64,000 nt of DNA, from assembly GCA_035578905.1 (NCBI GenBank), contig JAQJVL010000322.1, positions 372,001 through 436,000 of the forward strand, given 5' to 3'. Below, piece by piece: positions 25,071 to 36,560 of the stretch (position 1 is its first letter; each line of letters starts with the position of its first letter). The position numbers were made by a program, and so were the translations under genes. Source of the DNA: Stictocephala bisonia (Eukaryota > Arthropoda > Insecta > Hemiptera > Membracidae). Below the pieces are notes generated by a model. That model was not told the origin of the DNA. It saw only the letters and a list, made by a program, of their open reading frames with translations, and did not search any database.

Positions 25071-25073
<3 letters not shown>

Positions 25074-25120
<47 letters not shown>

Positions 25121-25221
25121 CTCGTTGATATAAATACACATTAGGTCAATAATATCACAGCCAATTTAATAATAGTTATATTATTAAATTAGCTGTGCTA
25201 TTATTGACCTAATGTGTATTT
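25074..25221. repeat. (TA)n tract followed by a 43-bp-arm palindrome
   Basis: A (TA)n tract at 25076-25119 flanks the foldback element. The arms 25132-25174 and 25179-25221 are reverse complements with two mismatches. It has the form of a small foldback element or cruciform. Confidence 0.85.
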
Positions 25222-26465
25222 ATTAAAATATCTTTTAAGTAAAAAAATATTGTTCCATTTTAAATATTTCTGAAGTATATAAATTTAAGTTATTATTTAA
25301 TAACCCCTTAGGGTAATTTTAAATATTCAATTAGCATGGGAAGTTTATGTTTTAGCGTTCATTTCCACACCAGCCACCTGAGCTCTTTCATACCCTACCC
25401 CAGGATAATAATTACGACAAATCATCCTGACAACAATAATGAACAGAAGGTGGAGTATATTTATAGTAGTCGTCTAATAAAACAAAGAAACAATGAGGCC
25501 AATAAGAAACAGCTCCGTAATTGATTACAAGAATCATTAGACATTTCCCTTAACGAGGTCAACCCTTGTTTCATTTAATATCTTTTCTTCAACATTTTAT
25601 AGATTTATGCCATTTTAATAACCTAATTTCTTAATGATAAATTGGTTTCTCTCATGATACTTAGTTCAAAATATTTAGGAAGTAACTTTTTATTAATTCT
25701 TTAAGTATAGTTATGTTCAGGATTTTTGAGGTATGTATTTCAAAAGTATATTTTTAGTCTTTTACAGATTTTAAAGACAATTCTATGAAAAGTCTATATT
25801 TTTTGTCAAGTTTTATAAAATACAGACAAATATCCGAAAACACTTAGTTAGTGAGTTACAGTCACTAAAATACCATCGTGTTTCATTATAAAAGAGCTAA
25901 ATAAAGCAATACTGATGTTCCAGGAAGTTAAATTAAATGAACAATTTGGTTGCATCTTATATTTTTTGACCTGGCTACTTAACATAACTTTTAGTAGTTA
26001 TGAAATGAATGAAATTAAACGAGAAATTCCTTTATTAAAGGACCGAAGTTAGGACTGAAAAGTCCTCTCTAACACTTAGCCCCACTTAGTAGTTATTGAG
26101 AATTCAGGATTGAATTTGGACATGAAACTCATTTGTTTACATTGGTGTACAGTAAATTTTTTAAATGGATTTTATTGCACATGAAAACTAAAAAAATATC
26201 AGAACATTTATCTTTGATTAAAGTGATATAAGTTAATTCAAAATTAAAACAGAAATAAGGAAGATAAATTAAACTTTAATTGGTACAATAAATTACTAAG
26301 TAACAGAATTGATTGAGTTGGGCGAACTTAACGCATTTCTTATCATAGATATTAAAAAAATCATGGTTATTAGTAGATTGTTATATGGAGTGTATGTGGT
26401 ATGTGGGTAGTTTGAAAAAATAATTTATCAATTAATGGTAGATTGTTGTCGGTTGTTGGTTGAAT
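25222..26465. other. No gene recognised
   Basis: AT-rich non-coding DNA. An open frame at 25336-25524 has no domain. Confidence 0.5.
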
Positions 26466-27352
26466 GGAGTTGTACGAGTAGAATGGAATGAGGAGGTTTT
26501 ATATCTATAGAAAATAAAAAAAACTTTTATTATATTCTTATAGGTTTTTTTTATTTTGTAAGGTTTTGTGTTTTTGGTTTTGGGTTTTTTAAGTTCTCGT
26601 TTGACTACTGAAATAATTAATATTACCTGGAAAGTGGAATTTCATCTCTTGTTGAAGGGTGTTGGTGATGATGATGATGACGAGTCTGTAAAATAAGAGA
26701 GTAAATGATTATAAATTTAATTATATTTTTATGGTTTTGATACTTGACATTTACTTCAAAATTTGGATTATTCCTTGCACTTTTATATATTTTTTTTAAA
26801 ACCGTTATAAGGTCGACATTAAATTACCTTTCTTCTAACTATGTAATACTTAAAAATGTTCTTTATATATATCATAAATCAGGCCTGATTTTATTTAAGA
26901 TACTCTTCATATTTTAAAAATCTCTCTCTCTCACCCCTCCCATTTTTTATTTAATCCCGTAATATCTTCAATCAAATCCTGTCTTGAAACAACCACCACC
27001 TTTCACACATATACTAACTTACACAATCCCTTTTATTATTTGTTTTTTTCTAAATTCCTCTATTATAATACTCTAATATCAAAACCATACATATATAACT
27101 AAATTTATAATCATCTGCCTCTCTTATTTTACGGACTCGTCGTCGTCGTCATCATCATCAACACCCTACTACAAGAGATGAAATTCACACCCTCCAGGCA
27201 ATATTAATTATTTCAATAGTCAAACGAGAACTTTAAAAAAAACCTAAAGCAAAAATATTTAACCCTTCAAAATAAAAAAATAAAACATATAAGACTTTAA
27301 TAAAAGTGTTTTATTTCTATAGATATAACACCCCCTCATTTGACTACAACTG
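26466..27352. mobile_element. Inverted-repeat (foldback-like) element, about 270-bp arms
   Basis: The left arm (about 26470-26760) and right arm (about 27085-27350) are diverged reverse complements. Landmarks are GAGGTTTTATATCTATAG / CTATAGATATAACACCCCCTC at the outer edge, GTTCTCGTTTGACTA / TAGTCAAACGAGAAC, and a GATGATGATGATGACGAGTC / GACTCGTCGTCGTCGTCATC trinucleotide patch. The centre is about 300 bp of AT-rich DNA. The outer ends and target duplication are not resolved. Confidence 0.75.
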
Positions 27353-29556
27353 AAAGTGAAAAAATCGTACTTACTGTTTTTTTAAAGACTATTAAACGAT
27401 TTGCGTAAAGTTGTTCAAACCCAATACAATATTTTTAATTAGTAATGTATTATGATTAGTCAGTTTGAAATTGTCATACTTATTCATGTTTATTATTATA
27501 TTTTTCAATTTAACTTAAATAAATGTACTCAAAAATAAATTTACTACAATCGATAATTGGTTATGGTATACCCATATAACAATTTTATTGTTAATTGATC
27601 GTAAAATACGAGATTTAAAGTTCATATATCTTGCAATAAATCCTGAATACTATAAGAATTACTATAGGTACAGTTCTCAATGTAAAAAAATTAAATTTTT
27701 GAGGTCAAAGGTCATAGGAAACTAGCAAATCGTTCAGTTAGTTTATTTTTCAAAAGTTCAGTATGGCTTTATTTCACTAGTGGCCCATTAAAAATTCTTA
27801 ACAATTTCGCTACATATACCTCACTAACTAAGCGATGAACAAACTAATTGTTCACTATTATTACTATTTGGATATGCTGTAGAATTGGAGGGAGAGCAAG
27901 AGGAGTGTATCGTCACGCAACGAAGTTCAATAAAATGTAACTTTAAGAAAGTACATGTGGTGTATTTCAGTAAATATGGTTTACCAATCATAAACTATAT
28001 AAAACTATAAAATAAATCTGTCTGTATTCTGAAAGTACTCCCGAAAGTGATCTATCCTACTCTGCAGCAAAGTAACGAACAACTCGAATGAAATAAACAA
28101 ACGTACGTAAAAATACAAAGCAAATTTGTAAACAGGAAACGCTGATTCCGTATCATAGTGACGTTTCTTAATGAGGCTTACTTGTATTCTTTTACTTATG
28201 TAATCAAATATTTTGCACAGACTTCTTGTATTATTATAATAGAAAATATAAAACTGTATTAATATCATCCCATTAGCAACATAGTTTTATGTGAATATGT
28301 TAAAAAAAACAAGGATCTTTAAAATAAAATATTTTATTAAAGTATTTTTTTCTTAAATAACCATTTTACAATTGTTAAATATTGAAAAAAGCCAACACAA
28401 AAAGGTTTCTAGGTACATTGCTCTTAGGATTATTACTGTATGTCTACTTATATGACTAACTTGAACTCTACTCTAAGAATTGAAAGGTCCAATGTTCTAT
28501 AGGACGCTGTCAAAACATTGGCGGATATTGTCTAAGACTAAATGCTCCTGGCAAGGATTGACCCTCAAAGTTTCTAGTAACGAGGTTTTTCCTGAGAGTC
28601 TCTTCAAACCATTATTGAGAATACTTTATATATATTTTATACATTTTATGCGAAAGAATAAAATTTTGTTTTTCAACGAATACAGCCTGCAAGGAACGAA
28701 GCCAAAGTCTAAAACTTTTTAATTGAGGTAAGCTTGATTTTGAAGCATAATTTAAATAAATAGAATATAAAAATATTATTTATCAAAACCATTTTGTTAC
28801 AAAACTGCAATGATTATTTTAGTCGGTATTTTTCCACCCTTACCCTGCAATATATCATTACTGTGTTAGGGTTGTTACAAGAAAAAATATTTACAGGATT
28901 ATAAAGCCACTCCTGCATTGTAGCTATCTCCCTGACGTTAAATGGAAATTACCTGTCAACGTCTGGGGTGTTTCTCGTCTTGTTAACTGAATAAAGAGGT
29001 TAATATTGCATATATATTGATTAAAAATAAAAAATTATTGGCTTAGTGCAAAAATAGGCTAAGGCCATCAAAACAAGATACTTTTAAGGTACAAATTGGT
29101 AGTATTACACAACACATTATTTACTATTAGTTATATTAGATTTGTTTTAGAACTGGTTTTGTTTCAGGGATGCATATATGTTTTCATTTTAAGTTTTCAA
29201 CTACTGTAGGTAAATAGTCAGACTGTATAAAATAAAAAATATAACATTGAAATGGTATGGCTTTCACAATAAATAGAATATATGTTTATCACATATTAAT
29301 ATATTTTCCAAATGACGATTGACCTGTTTAAGGAAGAACTCAATTTGACATTAAAAAGCAGTTATTTACACACATAAAAGAAGGGAATGGACTGAATTAA
29401 TGAAATGAAAACATTGTCTTTTGCTTCAAGGGACTCAATTTAAAAGCAATATTACTTTAGCAGCAGCAAAACATTTCCTTGTAATATTTATAACTATTTA
29501 TTTAATACTATTCCAGCATTTAATTACTATTAATAGTTTTATGTTAGTATTTGCTA
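27353..29556. other. No gene recognised
   Basis: AT-rich. Near 28488-28530 an inverted pair CCAATGTT/AACATTGG occurs in a GC-richer patch. Open frames at 28005-28268 (minus), 28480-28722 and 29421-29663 show no domain; the last runs into the next transposon. Confidence 0.45.
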
Positions 29557-29558
29557 TA

Positions 29559-32500
29559 CAGGGTTGGGCAAAAGTCTGGAATATATTTATTAATTTCAAA
29601 ACCATTAATATAAATGTAATGAAACGTTGCAGTTATATACATGTCCCTATACCAAACATTTAGACATTTTTTACATATTTTTCGCATAGCCAGGTGATGG
29701 CCCATGAAGGAAGTTTTAACATTTTTTAATTTAATCCTACCTCAAGTTATACCTCATTTTAAAGGTACTTGTTTGTAAAACACAAGAGTGTAACCCTGAG
29801 ATCAAAAAGATAACCCAGTCAAAAAATACAGCCACTCAAAGAATTTAATGTCAGGGTTTGGCAAAAGTCTAGAATGTATTTATTAATTTTAAAACCATTA
29901 AAATAAAAGTAATGAAACGTTGTAGTTATGTACTGAGACCCATCCCCCCCACCAAAGCTGGAAAGCGTGCCAACTGGGGGATGGCTCAAAACAAGTCCAG
30001 CGATGGGATCACGGGTGGCAGTTGGAGGGTCAAAATAAAACTCGGCAGCTGAGCAAAACTAAATTTTATTACCAAGTCAAAACCAAAGTATTAATCCATC
30101 AAAAACGGTAGAAGGCCACAATATTAATAGGCAGAAGGCCACAATATTAATTTGCACTTAAATAAAGAACAAGAAACACTAAATTAACAAGAAAATAATA
30201 CAAAAGCTACAAAACAACAAACTCTACAAATACCAAAATTAACAATTAACAACTACATGGCCTATCTGCAGTTTAGCCTGAGACCCCCAAAACGTAAGAA
30301 ATTTATTAACAATTTAAAAGTGACAAATTTAGGAACAATTTTGATAACCCCAAGACCCCCCCCCCGGCAATTTAGCCCCACATCCCATGATTCCACCGAG
30401 GCCAGGGAGTAAGCCGGAATCCCTGGGCAGCTCCGAATTAGAAGTTAAGCAAAAGTACAATAATCCCCTTTTGGTGAACGTTTAAAAAATTAAACAATTG
30501 AAAAAAATATATAACACGGTACCATTCAAGTAAAAATTCACTTCCAAACCCCCCTAATACACTTAACAAAAAAAATTAATAACAATCATTAGGCCTAAAC
30601 ATATAAATAAATAACATAACTTAACCATAGGGACCTAACAAATATAAACTCTACAAAAATATAACAACAGAATAAACTAATTAAAATAAATAACAATCAA
30701 TATTAACACTAAAAGTTCTTTTTGTATTTTCAAAGTTTTTCTGTTCTTTAATAAAAAATATATAAGTCCCCAATGGCTGTGTTGCATAAAATCACTGTTC
30801 AAGTTTAGGCCTAGGCCACATTAAATAGTTCGGCACCTTTATTTTTCTTTTTTTTCACTTTTTTTTTTAATAACCATCAACACCCCCAGCTCAGCCGCCG
30901 GGAAACAAAATGGAACGCACTGACCTGAGGACTGAAGCATATAGCCCCGAGAAGTAGAGAGGGCAGTGAGGGGCAGAGCTCGCTCAATCACATGGTCCCC
31001 AAGCCAGGCGGGCAGTGAAGATGGTTGACCATCCCCGGACAGCAGGCTAAGGAGAACGTCCCACTCAAGGACCCTGAACTGCAAGGCAACACCACAGCAC
31101 ATTAAAAACAGTCCAGCCACAACAACAAAAATACTACACATAACAACTAATACATGAAATGGCAAAACAACACAAGACCAGACAAAATTGTACATGATTG
31201 GAGTACACTAGAAAATAAAAGATCCATTTTTTAGGCTATGAAAAATTATGTTGGAAAATCAGATTTAAAACAAATTACAACTTGACAAATTACCAAAGAA
31301 TTAATTACGTATATGGAACTAAAAATGACAAACTGAAAACTAGGCTATGGATACAGGAGCAATATGTTATAACATGAAAATCAAACTACACAGATAGGCT
31401 AGGTTATTGTCAATGAACAAAAATATGGTAAATCGGTAACTCCAACTGAAAAAAGGCTCAACGAAACATATACAGAACTACTATTAAATATAACCAGATA
31501 TAATAAAGCAATTAACGTTAAAAAGGTAACATTGAGCACATGGCTAGAACCTAGGTTAACCAATATCTAGACAAAGAATACAATTTTAACAAAACCCTGA
31601 AAATGACAAATAAACCAGAATATTCTTTAAACAAAGTATTTTCACCAAAAGGGTGATCAGATATTAGAAATTACAAAAGAACACTTACGTTTTAGGAGCC
31701 TCTAGCCTCGCATATCTAGTCGATCGGCCGCAGAGAACAATCTAGAAGACGGCCATCCTGACAGACAAAGGCTGGAACACGGAACGACCGAGTCCGAGCC
31801 AACGGCCACCAAAGTAGCGATTCGCCGGGCACGAGCGATCTCAGGCGGCCCGGCAGACCACGACGAAAAAAAACGAAACGTACCGGTCAAAACGACCCGG
31901 TACAGTACATATCCATTTACCAAACATATGGACATATTTTACTTGTTTTTTGCATATCCAGGGGATGGCCTATGAAGTAAGTCTATTTTAAATGTAAGCC
32001 TACCTCGAGTTATACCTCATTTTGAAGGTCTTTGTTTGTACAAAACAAAAGTATGAATCTCAGATTAAAAGGATGGCCCATTCACAAAATTCAACGATTC
32101 ATAAAATGTAATGTCATATTATACGGCTATTTGTTTAACAGTTCCTGGTCTCTTTTTCTGATTATGTTGTTGGTTGTTTACAATCGTAACAAACGACTGC
32201 GTTATAAAAATAACTATGCTATTTACCTAAGATACAAATAAGACAAATTTATAAAACACTTTTGACAGTAGGTTTACCTAAAATAGTTTAAGAATATTAT
32301 TACAATAATTTGTTACTTATTTTTTGTGAAATTTAATTTCTCATATTAAGTTAGATAAATTATAGCTCTACGAAGCAACAGATAATAACCACCTTATCTT
32401 TGTCTTAAGCAGTGTTAGTTATATGACATTAAATTCTTTGAGTGACTGTATTTTTAGAATGGGTCATTCTTTTGACCTCACATCTGCACTTTTTTATTGT

Positions 32501-33298
32501 ACAAGTTATACTTTTAAAATGAGGTATAACTTGAGTTAGGCTTACATTTGAAAATGTTTAAGACTTCCTTCATAGGCCACACCTGGATATTTAAAAAAGA
32601 AGTAAAACATGTCCATATGTTTGTAATGGGGATATATGTACATAACTAAAACGTTTTATTATTTTCTTTTGATAGTTTTAAAATTAATAAATACATTCCA
32701 GACTTTTGCCAAACCCTGACATTAAATTCTTTGAGTGGCTGTATTTTCTGACTGGATCATCCTTATAACCTCAAGTTTGCATTCTTGTGTTTTACAAACA
32801 AATACCTTTAAAATGAGGTATAACTTGAGGTAGGCTTACATTTAATATAGACTTCCTTCATAAGCCATCCCCTGGATATGCAAAAAACAAGTAAAATATG
32901 TCCATATGTTTGGTATATGGATATGTACATAACTACAACGTTTCATTACTTTTCTTTTAATGGGTTTAAAATTAATAAATACATTCCAGACTTTGGCCAA
33001 ACCCTGACATTAAATTATTTGATTTGCTGTATTTTCTGACTGGAACATCCTTATAACCTCAGGTTTTCATTCTTGTGTTTTACAAACAAATCTCTTTAAA
33101 ATGAAGTATAACTCGAGGTAAGCTTACATTTAAAATTTTTTAGACTTCCTTCATGGGCCATCACCTGGCTATAGGAAAAACAAGTAAAATATGTCTAAAT
33201 GTTTGGTATAGACACATGTACATAACTGCAACGGTTCATTACATTCTTTCAGTGGTTTTGAAACTAATAAGTACTGTCCAGACTTTTGCCCAACCCTG
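29559..33298. mobile_element. Foldback element with multimeric 290-bp arms, TA target duplication
   Basis: The ends CAGGGTTGGGCAAAAGTC (29559) and its inverse (33298) are flanked by TA on both sides. The left arm holds two head-to-tail units (29559-29851; 29852-29933 continued at 31909-32117). The right arm holds three inverted units (32422-32718, 32719-33006, 33007-33298). Each unit begins with CAGGGTT(T/G)GGCAAAAGTCT, so each inner unit repeats the end sequence. The centre (32118-32421) is unique. A TG...CA insertion splits the second left unit. There is no transposase. A Tc1/mariner-mobilised element with arm expansion is the likely origin. Confidence 0.9.
29934..31904 (-). mobile_element. 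Probable solo LTR (1971 bp) with GTAC target duplication
   Basis: The insertion begins TGAGACCC and ends GGTACA, so it has TG...CA termini in either orientation, and it is flanked by GTAC at 29930-29933 and 31905-31908. The interrupted repeat unit reads through cleanly when the insert is removed. The minus orientation fits an LTR best: the right end is GC-rich and promoter-like, with a GTAAGT donor-like site near 31685, and an AATAAA lies about 130 nt before the other end (near 30066-30072). No pol or gag is present. The 4-bp duplication fits Gypsy or BEL elements. A non-LTR origin is not excluded. Confidence 0.65.
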
Positions 33299-33534
33299 TA
33301 TATTTTTATTATGTTTTATATTTTATCTAATTGAAATTCATTTAAAATCAGGAAATTAGGCTACTGTAATTGTTTCTGAAATAAGAATGGACAACACATT
33401 TTATTTCCTAATTTAAAATTTATTGTATGGTCCACACTGTCTGAGACTATTTATTCAAAGAATACAAACCATAATTTTTAAACATTATATGTTTATACTA
33501 TAATCAGTATATAATAATTGTAGATTGTATGCGA

Positions 33535-33905
33535 TATGTACATTTGCTCAGCCCTCTTCATACTTCATGGTGTCTGCTCAATGGTTGTTATCAGCATGGG
33601 GTTTTCAAGAGAAGTCTGGGGTGTCTGTGTTGGGTGGTAGCCAATGCCCGGATGTTGTGTAGAGAAGATAACTGAGTATCAGGTTTGTCATTAGCTGAAA
33701 GTCAAACCGATACTACGTGGTTCGGATTTTACGCAGCCGTAGGTCCCCTTAGTTTCCCTGGCTGTTTATAGAAATGGCTCTTTCTTAGGAACAGACGAAC
33801 TTGGATAGTAACAATGACTACACTCGTTCATCTACAATAATCACACTCATTCACCACTCTATTTGCCCATATCTCTACGTTTGGTGTCTTACTGATGTAT
33901 AATAA
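33535..33905 (+). repeat. SINE-A copy lacking a clear head
   Basis: Plus-strand body in the order CATGGTGTCTGCTCAATGG, AAGTCTGGGGTGTC, CCCGGATGTTGTG, CGATACTACGTGG, then the 3' section TTCTTAGGAACAGACG, GTAACAATGACTACACTCG and TTTGCCCATATCTCTACG, ending in an (AAT)n tract. This copy best shows the family's 3' end. Confidence 0.75.
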
Positions 33906-35579
33906 TAATAATAGGAAATAATAGCCTGTTTTTACCGCCGAAAAACGTTTTATACCAAACTTCGTATTGCTTAAACATCACTCCGACATATTATTAACAT
34001 TTACATGGGGTGTATTTATGAATTCTAGTTTGAAATATTCAAATAATTCGAATATAGAAAACTGACATACATACACTTAACCATCTAAATTTTTCTAACA
34101 CCAATTTTAGGCTTACAACTGTTATTAGTCTTGGTATTTCCTAACAAAGTTACAGAGTATATAGGCAAAGCATATTGGTAGAAGTGATGGTGGCCATTAT
34201 CTTTAATACAAGCACAACAACTATACTTAAGCCAACTCAAACTTATTTCATTGCTAAGATAAATAGATATTCCGATAAGTCTTTGCATTTATTCAAACAA
34301 ATCGTCGCATTGTTTGTTTCTTTAAACAACGACTATATCGTTAATAAAGAAGCAAAATAAGTTTAAATTGGACCAGGAAATTACGTTTAGTAATTTTAAA
34401 TTACTCTTAGTATTTCAGAGAGAAATAATACTTTACAGTTCAATATATCTTTTAAATAAATGTCACATTTTAATCGTATACTTTAAGAAGTGCCCTTTAT
34501 AAATGTTTCATACAATTTTACGAACACACTTTTAATTTCTGTCCTGTCATAAACGATGTTTTATCTTGGTTCATTAGTACTCACATAAGAATATATTAAC
34601 GTAAATGAATAATAATTTAATATTTGGTTTTATTTTATCACGTCCACACATTTTTGTACATCCTATTGTATTGTATTGTATATCCTATCCTTTATTATTA
34701 TTATACATCATAATAAATGAACCAGTATAGGTAAAAAATTGAACCAACATGATTGTGGGACGCATTTAAGTGTTTGAAGAGAGATAATATTGGATGAAAA
34801 TTACAAAATATTGGTCAGATTATTCGTATATAAATTTAAATATTCCGTTCTAAAAATGCACAGTTTTTAATGAAAACTTAGCATCACCAAAATACATTTA
34901 AAAGCCCTCCAGATAAAATTCAGCACAATGGGCTGGACGTTTAAGGTACAGAGAATTCATTCATTGACATGACAGAACACTGAGCAATGTTTTGTGTAAG
35001 TATTACATAAAACGAGTATATAATATCTGTCATTGTTATTTTTTAAATAAATGTACTTATTATAATTTTATTTATTTATGTTTTTGTTAATATTTGTTGT
35101 TTATTTTATATATGTAATAGTATTTTATTTGCACTGTTTCTATTATAAATGCACTAAAATGCTATACTCCTGTTAGAAATGTCTAATTATTTAATATTTC
35201 TTATTATAAATGTTTTAGATTGGTTACAATTTAATTTTGTAAATATTGTAAGGATTGAATATGGACGAACTATGTATGATATTCTCTCATTCAGCCATAG
35301 GATAGAGTAAAATAATGCTGAAATAACGAATTGCTATGTATTTTTAATAAATAAACAAATATTTTGTAAAATTAGTAATCTACTATTCACAGTCTAAATA
35401 AAAAAAAATATTTTAATACATGTTCCATTTAATAGTGATATATTCAAATATTCAATTCAATTCAAATATATTTATTACTTGCTAAAAAATACAATTTATA
35501 CGAGCAGTTTATATTTGTCTCTCAAGGTCAAGGATAATTGAGAGAAAAACTACAGTATTTTCTTTACAATTATATGTGA

Positions 35580-35647
<68 letters not shown>

Positions 35648-36487
35648 TATATTATAGTACACTTCCTTAAATCAAAAACAATATAACAATAAATCAGATA
35701 AAAAAATTATAAAATTTTAAATAAATAACATATCAAACAATGGGTTAAATGTAACATTGGACTCTTATATAGACAACAAAATAACTCAATAAAATCTGTA
35801 GAATCAACAAAAAACAAAAACAACAAGAAACCAATTTTAAATCCTAAAATGTACAAACACATTATGCTAAAAAAATGATTAAGTACTTAAAATAATTAAA
35901 TATAAAATAAAGCATACAAATATTTTTCTCGCCTATCGTTTAAAGACACAAAAACAAAATGTTAAACTAAAAGTTAATTTTAAAAAGGTTTGCTATCTTA
36001 TTGATTCATAGTTTCTTGTGGCATGCCTATTTCACCCAATATTTAGACACAATGTGTGACAAAGGACATGTACAGGATGGGAAGGTCAACTTTCACTTTC
36101 AATATTTGTTCGTTCATGAATGTACTTATTTCATTACTGTCCTCTCAGTGCTTGACCAGCTTGCTTTATATTCTTGTTTCACTGTTTAAGCACGTTCGCT
36201 TATTGTTTATTTAATATTATTATTTTTAACAGGGCTATTATGATTAACATAATATATTGAATATGATGATCGTTTTATGAATATAATTACATTTCGTAAT
36301 TTTTTACCAATTAAATTTAGAATTCCGACGATTTGACTCTGCATCATAATGGTTGTCATTATTAGTTCTTATCTTGCATGCTTTTTATGTTATATATAAT
36401 TATTCTTATTTTATCTTTATTGTGTTTATAATTGTAAAACTGGACCTATAATATGGGTAAATAAATAATTTAACCATGTTGAGAGGA
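33906..36487. other. No gene; AT-rich with a long (AT)n tract
   Basis: Non-coding. (AT)n occupies about 35582-35651. 35455-35580 begins with (CAATT)n and may be a LINE 3' end on the minus strand. Open frames at 34085-34360 and 36001-36189 have no domain. Confidence 0.45.
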
Positions 36488-36560
36488 CCAGTGGCCGGGG
36501 AGTAAGTTCTTTGGGCCTGAGTTAGGTTGCGCAGGTTCGAATCCCAGCTTAGACTGTGCG
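36488..36560 (+). repeat. tRNA-like SINE head (type E)
   Basis: AGTGGCCGGGGAGTAAG resembles an A box and GGTTCGAATCC at 36534-36544 is a near-ideal B box, followed by a T run that could end pol III transcription. The arms do not form a convincing acceptor stem, so a tRNA-derived repeat is preferred to a tRNA gene. Confidence 0.55.

Larger units (their letters stand above)
20521..25073. mobile_element. Foldback DNA element, 437-bp arms, interrupted by a pogo-like transposon
   Basis: The left end CAGTGTGTCCCGTAAGTAAC (20521) is inverted at the right end (25073 inward, CAGGGTGTCCCGTAAGTAAC). The left arm spans 20521-20957. The matching right arm is 21772-22060 plus 24923-25073, because the pogo-like element at 22063-24920 sits inside it. 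Between the arms lies a tandem array. Without the insertion the element would be about 1.7 kb. There is no coding capacity of its own. The CAGGGTGTCC ends and TA-rich flanks suggest a Tc1/mariner-related non-autonomous element; a clean target duplication is hidden by the flanking (TA)n. Confidence 0.9.
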
